NCBI GenBank assembly: GCA_032622095.1 | Contig: CP136067.1 | Location: 98,258,707 to 98,322,706 of the forward strand | DNA length: 64,000 nucleotides | Reading direction: 5' to 3' | Source of the DNA: Siphonodentalium dalli | Taxonomy: Eukaryota; Mollusca; Scaphopoda; Gadilida; Siphonodentaliidae | Shown: positions 43,766 through 54,896 of the stretch, one piece after another | How positions within the stretch are numbered: position 1 is the stretch's first letter | Layout: the number at the start of each line of letters is the position of its first letter | The notes under the pieces: model-generated | Told to the model about the DNA's origin: nothing | What the model saw: the letters and a program-made list of their open reading frames with translations, nothing else | Databases searched by the model: none | Program-made: the position numbers and the translations under genes

Positions 43766-44818
43766 TCTTCTATACTATATATTTTGAGACTTCGTATATA
43801 TATATGTGTGTATATATGTACTTCATAGAATCCAAAACGCGTGTAAAGATTGAGCTCAAACTTCCTATATAAGTGTCAAATCCCACCGACACGACCGTGG
43901 TCGCGGTTTAGAGAAGCCCAGAGCACCCGTTCTCCAATCTCAAATCACCGCAAAGGCACGGCGGGGGTTAATCAAGTGATTATTTAATGAGCATTTGTTT
44001 TTGACGCATCTCTATAAAGAGCGTCTGTTTCCCATTCAACGTTATTCGTATCTGCAGAGTTATACGGGAACGCAAACGTTATCGCTCGAAATTTATTCCC
44101 TGCGGGCACGGATGGCGCGCTCTGTTTTTACAGTATATACCGAAATCATCCCAGATAATCACAAATATAGCATCAGATTTCTCCCCAGATATACCGTTAT
44201 AAAGCTACTGGAATCTGCCAATCTACGGGAAATTCCAGGGAATGCCGATTGAGCTCAAACTTGCTACCTACGGGAAGTGTCATATATATGAGTATGTCCT
44301 TTATAGACTCTAACCGATTGAGCTCAAACTTGCTAAATAAGAAAATAGCCACCAAGCCGTAAATATCAACAACAACGATATTACTAAATACACGTTTTCG
44401 GCAATGTGAGAGTTTTCGGGGAGCCGTGATGCCAACAACAATGACCCGAAGACAGATTTCCCGACGGGAAGCGTTTGTTTTAAATTCAATGCAATGTTAT
44501 CGTAGAGAGATTTCACGAAACAAAGAATGCGTTGTCTGTCGTTCCTAGGAAGGGGGGGATTTCTACGGGTAAATTTTTCCGCCAGAAACAAAAAAATTAA
44601 TTAAAACAATTTACAATTTAATTAAAACAATTTAAAATTAAAAAAAATTAACAATAAAAAAACAATTCAGAAACAAAATATATTAAATTTAAAAAACATT
44701 AAATTCATATTCAAAAATAAAAAACAAAAATAAATAAAAACAAAATAATTACAAAAATGTCATGTTTCTGAAACAAAGCCATGGGACGAATGTCGCCAGT
44801 GGCGGGCTAACCTGCTAG
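43766..44818 (+). mobile_element. Helitron-like unit 20 (third family)
   Basis: Starts TCTTCTATACTATATATTTT and ends GTCGCCAGTGGCGGGC, TAACCTG, CTAG. The body lacks 122-bp repeats and includes a 170-bp A-rich tract (about 44583-44750). It shares only short motifs (GAGCTCAAACTTGC) with the others. Confidence 0.7.
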
Positions 44819-45541
44819 TCTACTATATATTTTGAGACTTCCGTATATATGTGCGCTATAGATTCGAGATCAGTCTATGTAAACATACACTCAGATTCAT
44901 ACTGATACTATTTTTGATATGTGGGTATGTAGTTTACTCCAGACTGATTCGAGATCTGCTGGGTCGATTGAACTCAAACTTGCTGTGTAAGGTTAACAAC
45001 CCACAGGCAGTGCACTCGGACCATTCGCGAGCCCGTGCGACCACTCATTCGCCCTTCAACTGCCACTGTAATGGAGATTGATGGGCTAATCGCGTGATAA
45101 TTAATGAGCGTTTGTAGATGAGGCGTCGCTATTAAAGAGCGTTTATCTACTTTAGTGAAATACGGCCTTTGACCGTCTCGGAAACTGGGGATATCGAGAC
45201 GAAATTTTGTACTTAGGGGTTCCAAGGGACGGGGGAGATTTTCGTCGGGTCAGTTTGTCCGCCCGATGTGACATTCACCTTGAAACGGGTACCCACAAAT
45301 GACCTTGGGCGATATATCGGTCGTCAGCGGTGACATCGACGTGAAATTTGTTAAAATGGTCAACTCGGGAGAGGAATATTTTTGTCGGGTTATTTTGTCC
45401 ACTCAACATGACCTTGAAGCGGGTACCCGCAAATGATTGCACGCTGTCGGCGTGCCTGTACGGGGTTACCTTGAAAAACAAAAATTAATGGATCGACCAA
45501 ACCATGGGACCAATCCCGCCAGTGGCGGGCTAATCTGCTAG
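44819..45541 (+). mobile_element. Helitron-like unit 21 (terminal unit)
   Basis: Starts TCTACTATATATTTTGAGAC and ends with the perfect hairpin CCCGCCAGTGGCGGG, then 8 bp, then CTAG followed by T. It is related to unit 20 at both ends. It defines the 3' border of the whole array. Confidence 0.72.
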
Positions 45542-45562
45542 TATATTACTGTATATATATAG

Positions 45563-45624
45563 CTAAGTTGATTAATCAAGACAGTAAAGTTGATTAATCA
45601 AGATAGTAAGTTGATTAAGCAAGC
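45563..45624. repeat. AT-rich minisatellite with dyad TTGATTAATCAA, right of the array
   Basis: Three units of the minisatellite also found at 32625-32774. The two blocks flank the Helitron concatemer, so it inserted in or next to a pre-existing array. Confidence 0.82.
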
Positions 45625-47590
45625 TTTACGTCATGGTAGTATACATGAGCCTTATGTATACTGGTATAGGAACGGGCATAACGGCAGTCAGGTCGGGGTG
45701 TGGCGGACCAACGAGCGCGTTACAAGCCTCGTGTTTCTGCCATTTGCAAAGAATACATGTATTTTTTCAGTGTGTTCTTCAATTTCTTGTTATTGGTTAA
45801 TGGAACAGACTGCAGATGGAAAATTATACGATTAAAATTAAAAAAATAGACTGGGTGACTATTTGCCATTTTGGTCATCTAGCTGGAGCTAGTCACCGAA
45901 TGAGGGAATAGGCTGCTATCAAAACTTCTTTGATGCATATGTATACACATGACGCACTGGTGTGTGTAACCTATGGGTATGTATGCTGAACCTTATTTAA
46001 CAAATTAATAAGTGAGTTTGGATTTTCTGAGATATATGGTGATTTTCATTGAGCTTATACATGATTGGCATTTCATCCGGGTGATTATTTAAGTTATTTC
46101 ACAACCTTTGTCTGACTTATCATGCCATTTTCACCGTTTTTTCATCCAAACTTTCGGGGTTGGACCCCAATTGCCCTTGGGAAAAACATTGTGTTTGAGG
46201 GGTGGGTGTCGGAGATCGGACAGAAAAATAACTTGCGTTCCCGGGGTGGTGGGTCCCATACAATTCAACCTTGCATCATGCAGTGATTTCCCTGCCTACA
46301 ACTCTGCCACCCATTTGTGTAAACACCCCGATAACCATCATGATACACAACTTAGTACTGTAGTAGCATTATGTATATGTAAGTTAAACATGTGTGCAAG
46401 GATTGTGGACAACATGGTGCGTTATAATCTCATATATTGTGAAGTCATGGTGAAATTGTTGACTGTTTTCAATTTTTGCTTGTGGCAATTGCCAATAGTG
46501 GTGCATTCTATGACTCAAATTGAAGGGTCAAAGAAAGCTACAACCTGACGCGTTATGCTAAATACACAGTTTTAGCTCTTTTTTTGGGGTCAAACTCTTT
46601 GAGTAAATCTTTTTTATATAGCTTAGTTAAAAACTTGATTTGCGGCTGATGGACCACACCCACCCCGGCATACGTGTATGTGAATTTGTTTACAGTAAGG
46701 AAACGCGTGACCTCAGCGTAATGCGAAAGGGGTCATTGTCGCCATCAAATATTGGAAGAGTTGTTGTGGGTACCCAGCTTGATCTTTGCGGTTTTAAGTT
46801 ATATATATATTTCGTAAATCATAAAGTAATATCGTCGAGCAAAAGCAATTATTAATAAAATTTATTAATATTAATACAACCGACTATCCATCTTAAAACT
46901 TTATTGGTTAAATCTTTTTTTGATTATATACATCTAGATAGTGAGCTCACAGAGATATGTAAATGTCGACCGCTTTTCCATCCAAAATTATTTACATTGC
47001 TATTTCAATATGTATACATTTGTCAACTGTGTATAAATTGTATAGATATATATCATTGACATTAAATAATCTAAAATTAAAAATTAAAAAAAAAATTGGT
47101 ATGAATTTTATATAATTTTAGAACAATTGTATCTAATCATGTCAATGTGAGGTTATTTGCTAATCAAAATTTCAAAAGTAATTTTCTGCCTTTTTCCATC
47201 CGTGGCAGCCTCTATAATTAACACCACAGACCCCCTCCTCATCGTGCAACTAAGTCCAGCATTGGCCCCTGCATGGATACAGTAATCAGACAGATACAGC
47301 ATTTCGTAAAGCTGAGTACCCAACACACCAAACTGTGGCGACAATGACGCCTTCAGCCTTAGTAGCAACGATCAAAAGGTCTTTAGTTACATGTAGATCT
47401 TTTTATAACATGTTTTTTATTTTATAATTATGCTTTCTGTTTTTACATGTGACTATGAATAAAATTTACAAGCTTATCTGGCCTTATGGTCCTTATGTTA
47501 TCTCTATCCACGAATGGGGTCCACTGCATAACGTCGGAGAGGAATCGACAATTTCCGGTGTCATTCTTCACATGTCAGGGCCGATAACAC
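45625..47590. other. Intergenic sequence between the Helitron array and the PAXIP1 promoter, nothing recognised
   Basis: The longest frames (45590-45835 and 46108-46548, plus) show no domain, no splice context and ordinary base composition. AT-rich towards 47 kb. Confidence 0.5.
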
Positions 47591-47626
47591 ACTTCCGGAA
47601 CGCGAAAATTAATTATCGCGGGAAAA
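47591..47626 (+). promoter_or_regulatory. PAXIP1 promoter elements: ETS and E2F-like sites
   Basis: ACTTCCGGAA at 47591-47600 is a full ETS core. CGCGGGAAAA at 47617-47626 matches the E2F half-site GCGGGAAA. Both lie 80-115 bp upstream of the start ATG in a locally CpG-containing stretch without a TATA box. This fits a cell-cycle and DNA-damage gene; it is assigned by motif only. Confidence 0.4.
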
Positions 47627-47703
47627 CAATGGAATTTTTGCAAGAAATGATCGTATAAAACCCATTATACGCTAAATTCGAGCAAACTGGGCAATTTAAC
47701 AGG

Positions 47704-47796
47704 ATGGTCGTGACCATAGAAGGCCTCGAGGATTCAGTGGATGAGAATCTGTTCAAATGTGTTACATTTTACGTTGTTGGAAATGTCGGAGAGCAG
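47704..47796 (+). CDS. PAXIP1: PAXIP1/PTIP-like exon 1 (start of BRCT1)
   Basis: Encodes 31 residues: MVVTIEGLEDSVDENLFK then CVTFYVVGNVGEQ. The block LFKxVxFYVVG matches the N-terminus of vertebrate PTIP (LFKDVKFYVVGDIDQK). The next exon, VLKILNKGGG, continues the same BRCT strand and helix in phase 0. PTIP is a multi-BRCT nuclear protein acting in DNA damage signalling and in KMT2C/D (MLL3/4) methyltransferase complexes. The inferred donor CAG|GTTCTT is weak from +3 on. Intronic bases after it continue the frame for a while, so the exact end could differ. Confidence 0.82.
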
Positions 47797-47953
47797 GTTC
47801 TTGTCATTATTGTATCTCCTATTTTCGCGCTGTCTTGTAATTTATGTAAAGTGACAGGTGGCAATAATCAAAACATGGAAGTTTATAACCTGCTAATGCT
47901 TTCGTGAATTGATAATTTAATCTTCCTTGTATATTTTTCATTCATGTCAAGTA

Positions 47954-48317
47954 CCCTGCTAGACAAAACAAGTGTCCACTTAACCGCGGTGCGGTTAGCG
48001 TTACCACCGCGGCTGAAATGCAACTACACCGTGGCTCCACCGGGTAACTACAGTTGGGCCGCGGTGTACTTGCTGTTCGGCCATGGTGTAGTTGCCGCGG
48101 TGTATGTTCACTAAACTGAAAAAAGATGACACAAACCAGAAATCTAACCATGGTGTACAATACAGTACATGCCGTTTGGCCGCAGTGTACTTGCTGTTCG
48201 GCCACGGTGTACTTGCCGTTCGGCCGCGGTGCTCAACTGCAGTTACGAACTCTGACACCGCGGTCGAACAGCAAATACACCGCGGTGCCAATGGACACTT
48301 TGTTTTGTCCAGTGGGG
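47954..48317. mobile_element. TIR element with ACCGCGGT subterminal repeats (small)
   Basis: Ends CCCTGCTAGACAAAACAAG and CTTTGTTTTGTCCAGTGGGG (inverse match around GACAAAACAA.GTGTCCA), flanked by TA. Interior has at least ten ACCGCGGT/GCCGCGGT or one-off motifs in both orientations. Begins 157 bp after PAXIP1 exon 1. Confidence 0.72.
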
Positions 48318-48523
48318 TACAGCTGCTGAATTGAACTAACTACATGTTGACTAGTATGACTAGTACTAGTAGGGTAGTGTAAGTTGTAACAAAACAATAC
48401 CGAGTCGAGAGGGCCATGGCAAATGGTTGCCGAAGCCAAGCAATCTGAATTAAGAGGGCTGCCCAGAGCGGTTGCACCATGAGAGTCTGCTTAGGGCTAT
48501 CATTTACAGCACTGCTCAAATTA

Positions 48524-51105
48524 AGCGACCTGTTTTAACGAGGTGTACATGCGTTAATACCGCGGTGCAATACCGCGACATACCGCCGATTTGCGGTTGC
48601 ACTACCACGCGCGTACCGCGGTACCACCGCGACGTTCACAGTACCACCGCACTACCAGCGGTAACGAATGTTGGTAGCGCGGTGGCACGCGGTAATGCAC
48701 CACACAAACGCGGTGACATTACCGCTACGCGGTAGCATTTTTGTAACGAGGTTAATGACGGGATTCGATGGCTGACCGTCAATCTTCCAAAATAGGACGG
48801 CCGTTCTCACGATCTCCGTCCATGTTGGTGTACCGTGAAGTGTATTATTAAAATATTGAAATAGATGAAAGCCGAGTATCGGGAAATATGCCCATTATAA
48901 CGGGGTTCCAGATTAAGTAAAGGTAAGTATAAGTTACTTTGAGAAAGTCATTTTTCAATTAATGTGAATATTAAAATATTACAATAACATTTCTAGTCTC
49001 GTTTTATTGCCTAAAATTCCCATAAATGACACTATTTGTAATCAGTGTTGGTTATCGGGAAGGGAACAAATGATTTCGGCCATTTTAGACAGCTCGATAA
49101 ATCCCGTATCTATACAGTTTATATCAATGTTCAGATGTACGTGATCCCTAAATTGAATGATAACGACCACTATTTAAATAGTCCCCAGAATAAATATCGT
49201 TATTAACTTTATTGACATTCATTAACTGCAAATCACAAACACCATTTGTTCGTATAACGGGTATTATTGTCTTAGCAATAAAAGACACAACGTGGAACTC
49301 CCGTATATCCAGGGAAAAAAACACATTCTGGCAAAAGCATGTGTCACTGATTACGTCATACTGCAGCTGGCAGACTTTGTTAATATAGGTCACGGGGCAC
49401 TTACATTAAGATGTCTTTTTATAACTGGCCTCAATGGGTGAAATAAATATTTGTTTTTTGTTGATGGTGCTATTATATAGTAAAACTACACACGTGACGC
49501 ACGCGCGAATGGCTGTTTTGTGTTTTGGACACTTGTATAAATTTCCATTACTTCAATGCGTCCGTTTGGCTTACATAATGCTCACAGAAGGTAGTTCAGA
49601 TATTTATCGTTCTATTTTGGTATTGCGAATAATATTATGTGCGAACCGCTACGTGGCTTTAAACAGACAAGTCTCATTCGATCTTTAAAATGTTGTGCAC
49701 GTAATAGCTATTTATAAATATTTGTCGCACAAAAGTGAGACAAACGCTCTTTATTGCTACCGTATCGGGGAATAAACTAACAAGGACTAAAACACACCGA
49801 ATTCGATCACTTGAAATAATTATGTTACAATGTTAACCTCTAGCTGTATATAACCAAACAAACATATTTTATCTTTCCAACACCAGGCATGTTTTTTTTC
49901 CGAATAACGATTAGATAGGAATACCGGTATGTGATATAATTTACACTGCGACCCACCGAGAACTACAAGTGCACGCCCTCGCCAAAAGTTGCAATTTCAC
50001 ATCAAACGATGCCGCTTGACACGCACTCGTGAGCACAATGAATGTTCACGTAACAAACTCAAAGACTGATTTGACAACGTTGTGTCTTTCAATGTTTGGT
50101 GTTTTGCGTGTGTCTTTTGTCGCGCACATTGGTGATGATAACAACTTTACTTTGCTGCATGACATGTGCCACGCTTTCTTAGTTATACATTTTATTCCCA
50201 CCGACAAGAAATCTTCAGGCGCATATGTTTGTAAATTGCTTTACTATTTCACGAATGCGTACAATCATACGTCTTGGCGATAATATACTACATGTATTTA
50301 CGCGCCGATTATGTTTGGCATATGAACACAACTATATATTTGAACGAATATGAATATTTCTGCAACGATCGCCGCCCTGGCCTCCAAGACTAAACTCGGA
50401 CTCAGTGTTACTAATGCACTGTCCCCGCTGGTTTCGACCAAATTCAGATAAATGGAGGATTTACTTTTCCCATTTTTATAAGAAATTTAGATTTCGGAAA
50501 AAAAAAAAAAAAAAAAATCCTCATGACTGGAAACCGATATAGGAATCGGGTGCGTAAATCATTTGACGATATGTAAGATAGATGCTAACAATAAAACTAT
50601 TACTCCACGGTGTTTTGCGTAATCCAGTCGCCGTAAGCAATTATAGCTGAGTTCAAAAACGCCGACGTGATTAAACGTGACGTAGGCCTACGTGTACATT
50701 TGTAATATGTTACATGTAAACCAGACATGTTCATATGTAATCCGATTGCGTTATTATTCATTTATATTCATTACGTATACATAATTACGTGCAGCTTACA
50801 GGTATTCATTCAATACAAAAGTTATTCATAATCATTTACATACCGTGTGACGCCTTGTTTCAGTCGTGTTCTCTCCGCGGTGGAGGGCCGTTAGCGGTAA
50901 TTTGAACGCGGTTACGAAAAAAATACCGCGGTGTACGGCGGTAACGAACACCAATAACGCAGTGACCTGCGGTAACCAACGGTAAAAATACCGTACCAGT
51001 ACCGCGGGTCAACCGCCCTCCGTCGCGGTACAGAATGATAACCGCGGTATTTTGGTGGTAACACCGCGGTAGGTACCGGCCCATAACCTCGTTAAACAGG
51101 TCGCT
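48524..51105. mobile_element. TIR element, 2.6 kb, with GC-rich ACCGCGGTA subterminal arrays
   Basis: Inverted ends AGCGACCTGTTTTAACGAGG and CCTCGTTAAACAGGTCGCT, flanked by TA (48522-48523, 51106-51107). Each end carries about 200 bp of ACCGCGGT-type motifs (48555-48740 and 50870-51080). The 2-kb interior has short ORFs only and no recognisable transposase. Confidence 0.75.
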
Positions 51106-51144
51106 TACTGAGAGCATAGCTGTATGTGAATATGTAGCTAATTA

Positions 51145-53981
51145 CAGGGTTTCCGCTACTACGGCAGGCCTCATTCCCCTCCCCATCCTTGGTCACAAAA
51201 TAGCCACTGACCAACTCAGCCACATTTTTACTCAGGACGAGCGATTACTAGTACCGACACTGATAATTAACAGATTGCAAGGAATCCTACACTTGGTGCC
51301 TGAATATTAAAGACATGATCAATAGCGCGGTCCACATGCACAGTTGTCTGCACCATCCTGGGTAACGCTTTGTTGGCGAATGTTTAGCAGTAATCAGCTT
51401 CTCGCATTTTAATTCACCGTAGATTTCTGTTTTTAAGTCCCAACTTTATGACCCGCTATTTCCCCTCAAAATGCGCAATATACATCGGTAATTCATTACG
51501 GATGGGGGGGGGCTGAATACTGAGCAACAACCATGAACACCGGTGAGTTTTTGCAGTCCCTGCGATGAGCAGTGCAGACCTTTTACCTCAAAATCACAGA
51601 AATGTTTAATTAAAACTAAAAAGAATTAAATATTAATAGTTATTATCAGTGTATTTATTCCCTATCCAATGAATGCAAAATTTTCCATTATACAAATCCA
51701 TCATGTGGTCATCTCTGTCTGAGGAATGGCTTTTGAGTTTACACCAACTTGTTTTGATTGGTACTGTATAAAATACAAAGAAAGCAGGCACGCAGAACGT
51801 GTGAAAAGCACGTGACATGAGCTCTGACGTAACACTTATTACTGCTGGAGTATGCTTGACACTGAGTGTGACAATACTAGTACTAGTATGTTTTCCAACC
51901 CCAGTCATTTCTTTGATGTCAGCTTTTAATATTTCTACCATTATAAAAGTCAGTGTATCCATTGTACAATGTAGGCGTATGTTGTGGTGCACCGGGTACT
52001 CTTGTGTGCCAAATAATAGTACAGGGCGGAAAATGGGGACAAAATTAATAATAGTACAGGGCGGAATAATTGTACAGGGTGATAACGCCGGGGTTTTCCC
52101 CTGAGTATTGTCACACTCATACTGAGATTTCTAGTGGACTATCATTTTATTCAAATCAATTTTTCGTATTACTAATACGAATTCGAATATTTCATGTCAT
52201 AGTCGTTTCAATGTCCAAGTATGATCCTACAGCCGTGTGTAATATCACCATTGCAGAGTTGTGAGTTTTTGGGAAGTTTGGGACTCCATGCATACTGCCC
52301 AGTTTGTTATTTCTGCTCGCGACTGTTCATACCGGTATATAGCGCGCGACAGTCTGCAGACCACGTGGGAAATAAGACACCGGGAAGAGAGGTGTTTTAA
52401 ATTGTAAAATCACCAAAGCGTTAATTGGGTCATGGAGGCAACTTTTAACACGCTGTGTCTTTTTATTGGAGTTAGAAAAAGTCATGCGTTACTAATTTGA
52501 ATTCTGTGCCGTTCAATAGAGCTGGGACGGTTATGCGGTTAACCGGTTAACCACCAACTATGGGCGTAACCGGTCACGGATTTGCCGTGGTCGGTTAACC
52601 GTAACATTACTATTATAGTGTATGATCACTGTGATGGTCAGCTATAACTGGCTATAAGAGGGTTAATCTGTCTCCGTCAATTAAAATGAATCCGAGATTG
52701 ACGGAACAACATCAAACGCGGTGTGTCGGCTCTTTGAAGGCTACAGCCTGCCGACGTCAAAACGAAACATCAAAGGACAGCCGTCTTGTTCCCAAAGTGT
52801 ATGCTTGGAGTCAGGAATGCCCTGGTTAGTATTATGTAAGCGGCAATGTGGGTTATCTATAGTCTGACTATAGTTTATATCAATGTTCCGATTAGGACTG
52901 ATTAGGAAAACAATAAGCCCGGCGCTTTATTCGTCATCCATTGTCTACATACATGGCGACTAATTGCATGTTTAACAAAAGCCAGTGAGTGTAATTATTT
53001 AACAGCACTGACAAGGCAGTTGTATTTCTACTAAAACGGCATTCTGAACTCCTCGACCTGTGACCTCTGGGGGGCAAACGGTGACGGAATCTGACGAGGT
53101 TTGCCGAATGTACGTATACAAAAGCACGTGTTTGAATATGTGTGTTTACATAACCAAGAGGCCAGTTCTTTGTGTTTGGCCACATGTAGGAACACATAGG
53201 TCTACGTTGTCACTGAACACGAAAAATATGTTTTTACAGTACCGGTATGTGATTATGTGTGTCATAATATGTGTCAGGAGCCGTTCTCAAACTTACCATG
53301 TCAGTGAGCATCACAATCATCGCCGTTCTGCATACTGGGCTTACCCACCCATAATAGTACCTATAATATGCGGTTAACCGGTTAATCGCGGTTTTTTGCC
53401 GTTCATAACCGGTCACGAAAAACCCGTAACCGTCCCAGCTCTACCGTTCAAACACAGCTATCATTTCGTAATTCCAATGTTAAACACAAATTATTAACTG
53501 CACCCGCACGGAGCCCTGAACCAGTGACGCCATGCTTTATATCATCACTAAAAGCAGAACGTTCCATTGCGTCATTGGGATAACTGGTTAGCGACTGTTG
53601 CGAACCACGTGGTTCCCGTCAATAGTACATTCAACAATCATTACCGAGTCACCAGAGATATGTGGGCTAAACAAAAGTAGACTCGTCTGCTGTTTTGTCG
53701 GAACGTGATGCAAGCGTTTTTCCACGTGTCCAAATATTTACAACCGGCCGACTGTCCAGCGAATATACATTTGATGAAAAAAAAACGATAAACTAATTAG
53801 TTTGCCGAGTTCTTCGTGGACAGATCCATTGATTTTTAATAATCGTACAGGTGCGAATAAGGATCGTACAGGGCGGATTTTTTATTGAAATTTAATAATC
53901 GTACATGTACAATTATTTGGCACACAAGAGTATGTGCTTCCCAAATACGGCCACATTCCCCCAACCCCTAGCGGAAACCCT
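51145..53981. mobile_element. hAT-like element, 2.8 kb (CAGGGTTTCCGCTA ends), host of the nested hAT
   Basis: Starts CAGGGTTTCCGCTACTACGG and ends CCCTAGCGGAAACCCTT. Imperfect flanking 8-mers GCTAATTA and TCTAAATA (6 of 8) fit a decayed target duplication. Relatives are at 25725-26608 and about 54897-56305. An inner pair (GTACTCTTGTGTGCCAAATA near 51995 and its inverse near 53917) suggests another layer of insertion. Confidence 0.65.
52517..53443. mobile_element. hAT-type element, 927 bp, nested
   Basis: Terminal repeats TAGAGCTGGGACGGTTA, 8-bp duplication CCGTTCAA (52509-52516, 53444-53451), subterminal GCGGTTAACCGGTTAACC. It sits inside the larger element 51145-53981. Confidence 0.9.
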
Positions 53982-53999
53982 TCTAAATAGGTCATTTGA

Positions 54000-54890
54000 G
54001 CTCATGTAGCTAAAGCAAGCTAAATTTCTAATGTGATAAGTCCATTTCCTGAGTTCAACATATACCGCAAATTAACGCGACAGGAATTACTTTCATCAGT
54101 TTAGACCCCACGTCCAGCTTCTCATACTTTCATTTTTGAGGCGCACCATCGCACGGCTAAAATTGAAAACCAGCGAGCGATCAATTGCGCACCTAGGCCA
54201 AATACAGAGAGCGAACCTGATAACGCTATTTTCAGTGTCTACCCATGTATTCTCCGAAACCAACATTCATTGTCGGCATACATCAAAAGGTGAGTCCCTC
54301 GTGCCACGATGATTGGCAGAGTAAGTTATTTGAGGTTACACAGTGTGACGTGTCGAATGCACTATCTGTCTGAGACTGAATGATTCGAAGCTAAAAATAC
54401 ATTTCTATGTATGGCTTATGACGTCACATAAATTCCTGGAAAATCAAAGCGAGACCACATGGTCGGGAGATGTTGATATTTATTCTGTCAGCATGGAATC
54501 GGAGTATTAAATTGATTCCTTATTAATAATTATGAATTACAATTAATATAGGAGCATGTACAATATAAAACATAGTGTGTAACATTCACTTGTACTTATG
54601 GATAGTGGATTAAGCAGTGTTAAACCATCAAAGAGATTCACTGGACATAGATCGTGAGTAAACTAATTCAATTTACGCGGCAATTATGAATGTATTTCCG
54701 CTGTTTATTTTATCTTGATAGAAACCGAGCGCCTGGCCAAAACCCAGCGAGCGGGACTCTGCGCGCCTACATTTTCTAAAAATGAAAGTCTGGGCTTCTC
54801 AAAAACACTTTTAATAATACTATGAGGTTGCTTTAATAAGAAGAAGTTTGAGCTTCCTCTGCAACTGCATTTAATTGAAAACTGAACTTT
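54000..54890. other. PAXIP1 intron 1 segment with a candidate alternative first exon
   Basis: Contains ATG at 54245 followed by 15 codons and a strong donor (AAG|GTGAGT at 54289/54290). Two similar patches AAAACC(C)AGCGAGCG...GCGC..CTA lie at about 54168 and 54744, and an inverted ACTTTCATTTTT at about 54127 and 54778. See findings. Confidence 0.35.
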
Positions 54891-54896
54891 ATCATG

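Larger units (their letters stand above)
32802..45541 (+). mobile_element. 12.7-kb head-to-tail concatemer of non-autonomous Helitron-like elements
   Basis: About 21 units, each starting TCT(C/A)(T/A)TATATATTTTGA and ending in a GC hairpin (GCCCGGACAACGTCGGGC or CCCGCCAGTGGCGGG), about 7 bp, then CTAG. The next unit starts at the very next base. Units end at 33451, 34097, 34733, 34921, 35850, 36038, 36845, 37033, 37870 (mutated ATAG), 38358, 38740, 39302, 39954, 40326, 40971, 41624, 42462, 43396, 43765, 44818 and 45541. The outer borders are A|TC at 32801/32802 and CTAG|T at 45541/45542, the Helitron A-T target. No Rep/helicase ORF is present; mobilisation would need an autonomous partner. 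Many units contain 1-5 copies of a 122-bp minisatellite. Confidence 0.82.

Noticed and set aside
43766-45541. Possible autonomous Helitron (Rep/helicase) in the two terminal units
   Set aside because: Only short frames; no HUH or helicase motif seen, and the units are 1.05 and 0.72 kb, too small.
46108-46548. 146-codon plus-strand ORF
   Set aside because: No recognisable domain, no codon or splice support; isolated in AT-rich intergenic DNA.
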